In this document: positions 6,139 to 10,538 of the stretch, piece after piece | Position numbering within the stretch: the stretch's first letter is position 1 | How the letters are laid out: every line of letters begins with the position of its first letter | Assembly (NCBI GenBank): GCA_007118795.1 | Contig: SKQX01000018.1 | Span: forward strand, 1 to 10,538 | Source of the DNA: Thermoflexales bacterium | GTDB taxonomy: Bacteria > Chloroflexota > Anaerolineae > B4-G1 | Length of the DNA: 10,538 nt | Reading direction: 5' to 3' | Made by a program: the position numbers and the translations under genes | Notes under the pieces: generated by a model | What the model was told of the DNA's origin: nothing | The model's input: only the letters and a program-made list of their open reading frames with translations | Database searches by the model: none

Positions 6139-6668
6139 AGAGCAAACAGCTCACGGCAGGCTACGTCCAGGTCTACACCGGGGACGGGAAGGGCAAGACG
6201 ACCGCCGCTCTGGGTCTGGCCGTCAGGGCATCCGGCCACGGACTCCGTACCTACATCGGGCAGTTCATGAAGGGGCAGCGATACGGCGAGTTGGAAGCGC
6301 TGAGAGGCCACCCGCATATCACCGTCGAGCAATACGGCGAGGTCCACCACATCTACGAGGATACCGTCACGGCCGATGACGTCGAGCGAGCGCAGCGAGG
6401 ACTGGAGCTAGCTAGAGAAGCGATGCTCTCGGGTCAGTACGACATCCTGGTGCTGGATGAGATCAACGTAGCCATCTGGTTCGGCCTAATCGGGACCGAG
6501 GAGGTCCTGGCATTTCTCGACGGGCGCCCGGCCGACGTCGAAGTGGTGCTCACCGGGCGCCGGGCACCGGAGGAGCTGATCGAACGTGCCGATCTAGTCA
6601 CCGAGATGGTGATGGTGAAGCACTACTATGAACAGGGCGTGAAGGCGCGGCGAGGTATCGAGCGATAG
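6135..6668 (+). CDS. cobO: Cob(I)alamin adenosyltransferase (CobO/BtuR/CobA type)
   Basis: Transfers the adenosyl group of ATP to the cobalt of reduced cob(I)alamin or corrinoids, giving adenosylcobalamin in the cytoplasm. The 177-residue length fits the family. The P-loop TGDGKGKTT (15-23) is the CobA/CobO variant. ILVLDEI (104-110) supplies the Walker B acidic residues, followed by VVLTGR (137-142). The end motif VKHYYEQGVKARRGIE (161-176) matches the family's conserved tail. The GTG start at 6135 overlaps the ATPase stop (GTGA) and follows GGAGGAG (6124-6130). The reading frame stays open upstream to 6024, but that part only shadows the ATPase gene. As last gene of the operon it converts the imported vitamin to coenzyme form. 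With no corrin-ring synthesis genes nearby, the locus looks like salvage. Confidence 0.95.
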   Translation: MKSKQLTAGYVQVYTGDGKGKTTAALGLAVRASGHGLRTYIGQFMKGQRYGELEALRGHPHITVEQYGEVHHIYEDTVTADDVERAQRGLELAREAMLSGQYDILVLDEINVAIWFGLIGTEEVLAFLDGRPADVEVVLTGRRAPEELIERADLVTEMVMVKHYYEQGVKARRGIER

Positions 6669-6717
6669 ACTGCGCTCTATGACGTCGGCGAATGGTCGGC
6701 TTAGCTCCGAGACCGCC

Positions 6718-6746
6718 TTGGGCTGGGGCTGGAGCGGTGGTATAAT
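6718..6746 (+). promoter_or_regulatory. Promoter of the SDR-family gene
   Basis: TTGGGC (6718-6723), a 17-bp spacer and a perfect TATAAT (6741-6746), with TG at 6738-6739 giving an extended -10. The expected transcription start, near 6753, leaves only about 11 nt before the ATG, with GGAGGA (6755-6760) right at the 5' end. This separates the gene from the B12 operon. No terminator is visible between cobO and this promoter, so read-through is possible. Confidence 0.65.
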
Positions 6747-6763
6747 CCGGCTTTGGAGGAGCT

Positions 6764-7699
6764 ATGATACTCATCGTCGGGGCCACCAATTTCGTAGGTC
6801 GTGCCGTCGCACGAAGGCTAGCCGCGGAGGGTCGTCCGTTCCGGTGTCTGCTTCGGCCATCCCATTACCCGCAGCAATTGCCAACAGAGCTCAGCTTCTC
6901 CGCCGTTTCGGCGTCCCTTTCCGATGCAGAGGCCTTAAGCGAAGCGATGGACGGTGTGACTGGAGTCATCCACGTAACCCGAGAGGAGGATCGACTCTAT
7001 GAGCGCCCCCTCCACACCCACACGGAGGGGACGGGGAACCTGCTCAAGGCAGCCGAATCAGCCGGCGTGACGCGCTTCATCTACATGAGCCGGCTGGGCG
7101 CCACGGCCGCTTCGGCGTACCCTCTCTTCCGCATCAGGGGAGAGTCAGAGACTAGAGTCCATGAGAGCGGGCTAGACCACACCATCCTTCGGGCCGCGGT
7201 CATCTACGGCGCCGAGGACGTCTTCACCACCAGGTTGGTGATGCTGGCGAAGATGATCCCCATCGTGCTGCCGATTCCCGATGTTGGCATGGTCCGGTTC
7301 CAGCCCCTCTGGGTAGAGGACCTGGCTCGCTGCATCGTAGCCACCGTTGACCGAGCCGACTTGAGGGACAAGACAGTGGTTCTGGGAGGAGCGGAGCACT
7401 ACTCCATCGAGCAGATGGTTCGTCGCATCCTGGGAGCGGCAGGTATGCACCGCTACCTGCTCCACGTGACGATGCCTCTCATGCGCACAGGAAGCCGGTT
7501 CCTGGGAGCCCTGCTGGCGCGCAACCCTACGCCGATGTGGTGGCTGGACCTCGCAACCGTCGGGAGTGCTGCGGAGCTGGGCGCCATACCGAAGCACTTC
7601 GGCTTTGAGCCCCGGCCGCTTGCCGAGAGCCTGAGCTATCTGCGTCTGCGGAGACCCTGGCGGCGACAGTTCATTCGCTACACTCTGGGTGATGGCTAG
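6764..7699 (+). CDS. Atypical SDR / NmrA-like NAD(P)-binding protein (NDUFA9-like)
   Basis: Predicted nucleotide-binding protein of 311 residues with an extended short-chain dehydrogenase fold. The N-terminus has the Rossmann glycine motif GATNFVG (6-12), followed by a helix and the Arg of CLLRPS, which suits NADP or NAD. A strand-turn segment GVTGVIHV and the later FIYMSRLGA show the usual SDR strands. The canonical YxxxK catalytic pair is not evident: the region after the strand reads SAYPLFRIRGESE, as in atypical complex I NDUFA9-like or NmrA-type members, which often bind cofactor without a classical reaction. The C-terminal part (AEHYSIEQMVRRILGAAG, RYLLHVTMPLMR) resembles NDUFA9-like proteins that act on quinone or lipid-related substrates. 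The substrate is unknown. Its 3' end overlaps the convergent glycosyltransferase gene by 29 nt. Confidence 0.8.
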   Translation: MILIVGATNFVGRAVARRLAAEGRPFRCLLRPSHYPQQLPTELSFSAVSASLSDAEALSEAMDGVTGVIHVTREEDRLYERPLHTHTEGTGNLLKAAESAGVTRFIYMSRLGATAASAYPLFRIRGESETRVHESGLDHTILRAAVIYGAEDVFTTRLVMLAKMIPIVLPIPDVGMVRFQPLWVEDLARCIVATVDRADLRDKTVVLGGAEHYSIEQMVRRILGAAGMHRYLLHVTMPLMRTGSRFLGALLARNPTPMWWLDLATVGSAAELGAIPKHFGFEPRPLAESLSYLRLRRPWRRQFIRYTLGDG

Positions 7700-8444
7700 G
7701 TCCTGCCCCGCTCATCCGGACGCGGTACTTCAGCAAGGTCCAGATCGCCTCCAGGCCGTCTCTCCAGCTGATCTTCTTCCCTTCGTTCAGGCCGCGAGGG
7801 GAATAGGAGATAGGAACCTCATGGATATCAATGCCACGCCTCAGCACCTTGCTGGTGACCTCCGGACAGAAAGCAAAGCCGTCCTCCTCCAGGTCGAGGC
7901 TGCGGAGCAAGTCGGTACGAAAGAGCTTGTAACCAGTTGCCTCGTCTGTCAGATGACACCCGTAGAGCAGATTCACTATCCAACTGAGCAGACGTCCACC
8001 CCAGTAGAAACGCCAGGAAGAGCGTGGATTCTCCCGCAGGTTCCGTGAGCCGTAAACGACCCACACGGTGGGGTCGTCAAATAACGCCAGTAATCTTGGA
8101 TACTCTCCGGGATCATACTCAAGATCGGCATCTTGGGTGATGACCGCGTCGCCCGTAACTCTCTTCAGCGCTGTCCGAATGGCCGCACCCTTGCCGCGGT
8201 TATGGTCGTGTCGTATCACCGTGAGCAAGCCAGGCCAACGCCCGGTGACACGTTCCACCACTTCGCTCGTCCTGTCCGTGGACCCATCGTCCACCACGAT
8301 GATCTCCCGTTCGAGCCCTCCCAGTTCCACATCCGCGACGGAGTCGATGATCTGGGCCACAGTCTCGGCCTCATTGTATACTGGGATGATCACCGACACT
8401 TTCCGCAGCGGGGCGCCCGCCCTCAGCTCTGGGAGACCGGTCAC
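7671..8444 (-). CDS. Family 2 glycosyltransferase, DPM1/DPG-synthase-like
   Basis: Predicted to move a sugar from a nucleotide sugar to a lipid carrier or other acceptor, 257 residues. The GT-A fold is clear: VSVIIPVYNEAETV (16-29), VVDDGSTD (50-57), NRGKGAAIRTAL (82-93) and the metal-binding QDADLEYDP (104-112). Further on are YGSR (131-134), the acceptor-side DEATGYKLFR (167-176) and EVPISYSPR (209-217). This pattern is closest to dolichyl- or polyprenyl-phosphate mannose/glucose synthases. It has no C-terminal membrane helices, so it is probably soluble or peripheral. The GTG start is weakly supported: GAGGG lies 10 nt upstream, and the gene begins 3 nt after the uridine kinase stop. It is the last gene of the minus-strand group. 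The exact sugar and acceptor cannot be told. Confidence 0.88.
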   Translation of the reverse strand: MTGLPELRAGAPLRKVSVIIPVYNEAETVAQIIDSVADVELGGLEREIIVVDDGSTDRTSEVVERVTGRWPGLLTVIRHDHNRGKGAAIRTALKRVTGDAVITQDADLEYDPGEYPRLLALFDDPTVWVVYGSRNLRENPRSSWRFYWGGRLLSWIVNLLYGCHLTDEATGYKLFRTDLLRSLDLEEDGFAFCPEVTSKVLRRGIDIHEVPISYSPRGLNEGKKISWRDGLEAIWTLLKYRVRMSGAGPSHHPECSE

Positions 8445-8447
8445 AGG

Positions 8448-9089
8448 TCAGTTTCCCTCGGTGACAGCCAGCAGACCCCGCAGGCGAGCGGCCACCATCT
8501 CGATAGCGACTTCGTTGAAGCCGCCCTCGGGGATGATCACGTCCGCATACCGTTTGCTCGGCTCTACGAACTCCAGATGCATGGGACGCACGGTGGAGAG
8601 GTATTGCTGACACACCGACTCCACGGTACGGCCACGTTCCTCAAGGTCCCGGCGCAGCCGCCGGATGAACCGTACGTCGGCATCGGTGTCGATGTAGATC
8701 TTAACATCAAACAGATCCCGCAGCTGGCGCTCCACGAACACCAGGATCCCCTCCACGATGATCACGGGTGCCACTTCGACCCGCAGCGTCCGATCCGTCC
8801 GGACGTGGGTGCTGAAGTCATAGATGGGGATCTCTATCGTCTGGCCTGCGCGTAGCTTCTCGAGATGCTGGATGAGGAGTTCCGTCTCCAGGGCATCGGG
8901 ATGATCGAAGTTGGTTCGGGCACGGACATGCGGGGGCAGATGGCTCAGATCACGATAGTAGGCATCGTGAGTGATGTGCGCTATGTTTTCAGCCCCGACG
9001 CGTTCGAGAATCCGGTCCGTAACCGTCGTCTTACCCGACCCTGTCCCGCCGGCCACCCCCACAACGATCGGTCGGTCGATCTCCTCCAT
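8448..9089 (-). CDS. udk: Uridine kinase
   Basis: Phosphorylates uridine (and usually cytidine) to the monophosphate in pyrimidine salvage; cytoplasmic. The 213 residues match the family length. P-loop GVAGGTGSGKTT (11-22) is followed by ITHDAYYRDLSHLP (39-52), the nucleoside-binding segment, then NFDHPDALE (60-68) and IPIYDFSTHVR, all Udk hallmarks. VIIVEGILVF is the Walker B-like strand, and DTDADVRFIRRLRRD with ERGRT carries the lid arginines. ATG at 9089 follows a GAGGGGG site by 7 nt. The upstream gene ends 4 nt before it. No sign of degeneration is seen. Phosphoribulokinase is a relative, but the DAYYRD and IPIYDF motifs favour uridine kinase. Confidence 0.94.
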   Translation of the reverse strand: MEEIDRPIVVGVAGGTGSGKTTVTDRILERVGAENIAHITHDAYYRDLSHLPPHVRARTNFDHPDALETELLIQHLEKLRAGQTIEIPIYDFSTHVRTDRTLRVEVAPVIIVEGILVFVERQLRDLFDVKIYIDTDADVRFIRRLRRDLEERGRTVESVCQQYLSTVRPMHLEFVEPSKRYADVIIPEGGFNEVAIEMVAARLRGLLAVTEGN

Positions 9090-9093
9090 CCGG

Positions 9094-9837
9094 TCATCCC
9101 CCTCGAGCCGCCACGAGGACGAGTAGCAGGGCCGCGACCGTGGTCAGGGCTCCGCGCCACCTGGGATCCGCATTCCGAGCCAACCAGTCTGCAGTCCACG
9201 CCAGCCAGGCGGCGGCTATCCCCCCGCGTACCACGGGATCGACCCCGGTCCACACCATACCTCGCTGCCAGAGACTCACCAACGCAGCACAACCGGCTGC
9301 AAGAGTCAACAGAGTGTACGGTAGCCGACTCGACCAGGTGGCCCCTTGGATCCCCGCCGCCATCTCCTGCAATGCCTGACCCCAGGTGCGGGCACCAAGC
9401 CCGGCGCACACCGCCAGCGAGAATCTCAGCGGTGTGATCGACTCGGTGTATGCATTCCCTCCGTTCGCCCCGAGCAGCCAGGTTAGAGCCGCGGCAGCCA
9501 GGAGGAGAGCGGGGATGTAGAGCAGAGCGCGACCCCAATGGGGCCTTCGGCGCCCGCCTCCCATCGGAATCGCCAGAGCCGCCATCAAGACGAGCGATAA
9601 GCCTGGTCCTTCGATCTCAGGCTCACCGATAAACGTGACCAGCCAGTCCAACGCCGGCAACTCGCTGCCCCACGCCAGAAGGACGCCCAACACAAGGATG
9701 ATGGCAGCGGTCCAGGCAGCCAGGTCGGCAGCGCGAAGGAGATGCGGCATATCCCGCAGCCCACTCCACAACGCGATGCCTACCCCAGTCACCAGTGTCA
9801 CATACCCCAACCCAATCAGGATTTGCAGCGCCGACAC
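9094..9837 (-). CDS. Polytopic membrane protein of unknown function
   Basis: I do not recognise a family for this 247-residue protein. It has about seven or eight hydrophobic segments, roughly at 4-24, 39-57, 79-95, 103-122, 135-150, 172-190, 204-219 and 228-244. These are linked by short loops with basic patches such as GGGRRRPHWGR (93-103). Trp is frequent. It starts with GTG after a GAGGGGG site and one base beyond the stop of the ResB-like gene, so the two are probably co-translated. By position it could be the CcsA-like partner of a ResB-like protein. However, the heme-handling WGxxWxWDPKE-type motif of CcsA/CcmC proteins is absent, so that role is not supported by sequence. Confidence 0.7.
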   Translation of the reverse strand: MSALQILIGLGYVTLVTGVGIALWSGLRDMPHLLRAADLAAWTAAIILVLGVLLAWGSELPALDWLVTFIGEPEIEGPGLSLVLMAALAIPMGGGRRRPHWGRALLYIPALLLAAAALTWLLGANGGNAYTESITPLRFSLAVCAGLGARTWGQALQEMAAGIQGATWSSRLPYTLLTLAAGCAALVSLWQRGMVWTGVDPVVRGGIAAAWLAWTADWLARNADPRWRGALTTVAALLLVLVAARGG

Positions 9838-9838
9838 G

Positions 9839-10538
9839 CTATGCCCCCTCTTCCTCTGCGAGCACAGACAGCGGAACCCGACCAGCGGCCTCGATCCAGC
9901 CCTCGCTCTCGCGCAGCCAGAAACGGCCGCCTGGTCGCACCAGATTCGTCAGGATCCCGCCGACGAGCAGAACAAGGCCAACGGCAGTCGTCCAGCGCCC
10001 CGGGTTCCGACTGACCGTCGCTTCCACGTACGGCGCCGGCGAGAGCTCCAGTTTCACCCCTTCCAGCATCAGCTCCGTCTGCCCGCCATCACCAGTGATC
10101 AGTTCAGCGACGATCTCTCCCGGCGGACTGCGGTAGGCTTGCACCTCGAGAGGGGTGTACGGTGCTTCTGACTGGGGTCGGAGCCGGACGATCAGATCCG
10201 CCTCAGGGATGGCGAAGTACCTATCTTCCCTGAGAGCCACCAGCAACTCAGTCCTCGGCTCGGCTTCAGCCGTCAGCTGCAAGCGCAGCGTTCCGCCCTC
10301 CTCATCGAGCGCCCGGACCGCGACACCGGGCCCTTCTCGCTCGATGAACCCCACCGCGCCCGCGCTATGCACCAGCTCGGTTCCCCCGTCATTCAGTGCC
10401 ACCCAGTGATTGCCGGTCGGCAGCGACAGCTGTTGCCCCCTTTGAAGAACCAGACCCTCCACTTGCCATCCCCACAGTTGCGACAGCAGCAGCCCCCCCA
10501 GAAGCACCAACGCGCCCGTGCGCGCCACCAGCAGCGAA
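9839..10538 (-). CDS. ResB-like membrane protein, probably 5'-truncated by the window edge
   Basis: The visible protein has a hydrophobic segment near its start (GALVLLGGLLLSQLWGW), a beta-rich extracytoplasmic region of about 150 residues, and a helix near 180-197. The stretch VSRNPGRWTTAVGLVLLVGG, followed by GRFWLR, resembles the C-terminal end of ResB/Ccs1 proteins, where a DPG-like turn leads into the last helix and an arginine/tryptophan-rich tail. ResB works with CcsA in cytochrome c heme attachment. The match is partial, so the role is tentative. A GTG at 10528 could be a start, but the frame stays open to the window end and the ten bases before it contain no ribosome binding site. 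The gene therefore probably continues outside. The downstream membrane gene starts one base after its stop. Confidence 0.5.
   Translation of the reverse strand, partial: SLLVARTGALVLLGGLLLSQLWGWQVEGLVLQRGQQLSLPTGNHWVALNDGGTELVHSAGAVGFIEREGPGVAVRALDEEGGTLRLQLTAEAEPRTELLVALREDRYFAIPEADLIVRLRPQSEAPYTPLEVQAYRSPPGEIVAELITGDGGQTELMLEGVKLELSPAPYVEATVSRNPGRWTTAVGLVLLVGGILTNLVRPGGRFWLRESEGWIEAAGRVPLSVLAEEEGA

Noticed and set aside
1..10538. CRISPR arrays, tRNA genes, insertion sequences or prophage genes.
   Set aside because: No regularly spaced repeats, no tRNA-like cloverleaf recognised and no transposase or integrase motifs were seen anywhere in the window.

Overview
The window looks like part of a bacterial chromosome of moderately high G+C, probably from a monoderm-like lineage such as Chloroflexota. 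The lineage is an inference: two secreted proteins end in a single membrane anchor, one carries a long Thr/Pro-rich stalk of the kind common in that phylum, and the genes are densely packed with overlapping starts and stops. No 16S rRNA or other marker is present to confirm it.

Positions 98-6668 (plus strand) form one vitamin B12 uptake operon. A well-formed promoter (TTGACG, 17 bp, extended -10 TGCTATACT) drives a long leader. The leader holds a compact cobalamin riboswitch (about 150-282) and an intrinsic terminator (341-376), so expression should be shut off by transcription attenuation when cobalamin is abundant. Six genes follow. (1) A secreted, C-terminally anchored protein with prenyltransferase/intrinsic-factor-like alpha/alpha repeats. 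(2) A secreted, stalked, membrane-anchored protein with a DUF4430 (transcobalamin-C-terminal-like) domain. (3) An ECF S component. (4) EcfT. (5) A fused double ATPase, EcfA-EcfA'. (6) A CobO/BtuR-type cob(I)alamin adenosyltransferase. The first two genes correspond, in the same order, to the alpha and beta domains that clamp cobalamin in animal intrinsic factor and transcobalamin. The likely picture is a two-protein extracellular B12 clamp that hands the vitamin to a dedicated ECF importer, followed by cytoplasmic conversion to adenosylcobalamin. A perfect 16-bp hairpin separates genes 1 and 2; genes 2 to 6 all overlap by 1-8 nt.

Positions 6718-7699 (plus strand) hold a separate transcription unit with its own promoter and one gene, an atypical NAD(P)-binding SDR/NmrA-like protein. 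Its 3' end overlaps the next, convergent gene by 29 nt.

Positions 7671-10538 (minus strand) hold a tightly packed group read right to left: a ResB-like membrane protein (probably cut by the window edge), a polytopic membrane protein of unknown function, uridine kinase, and a DPM1-like family 2 glycosyltransferase. It appears unrelated to the B12 operon; its promoter lies outside the window.
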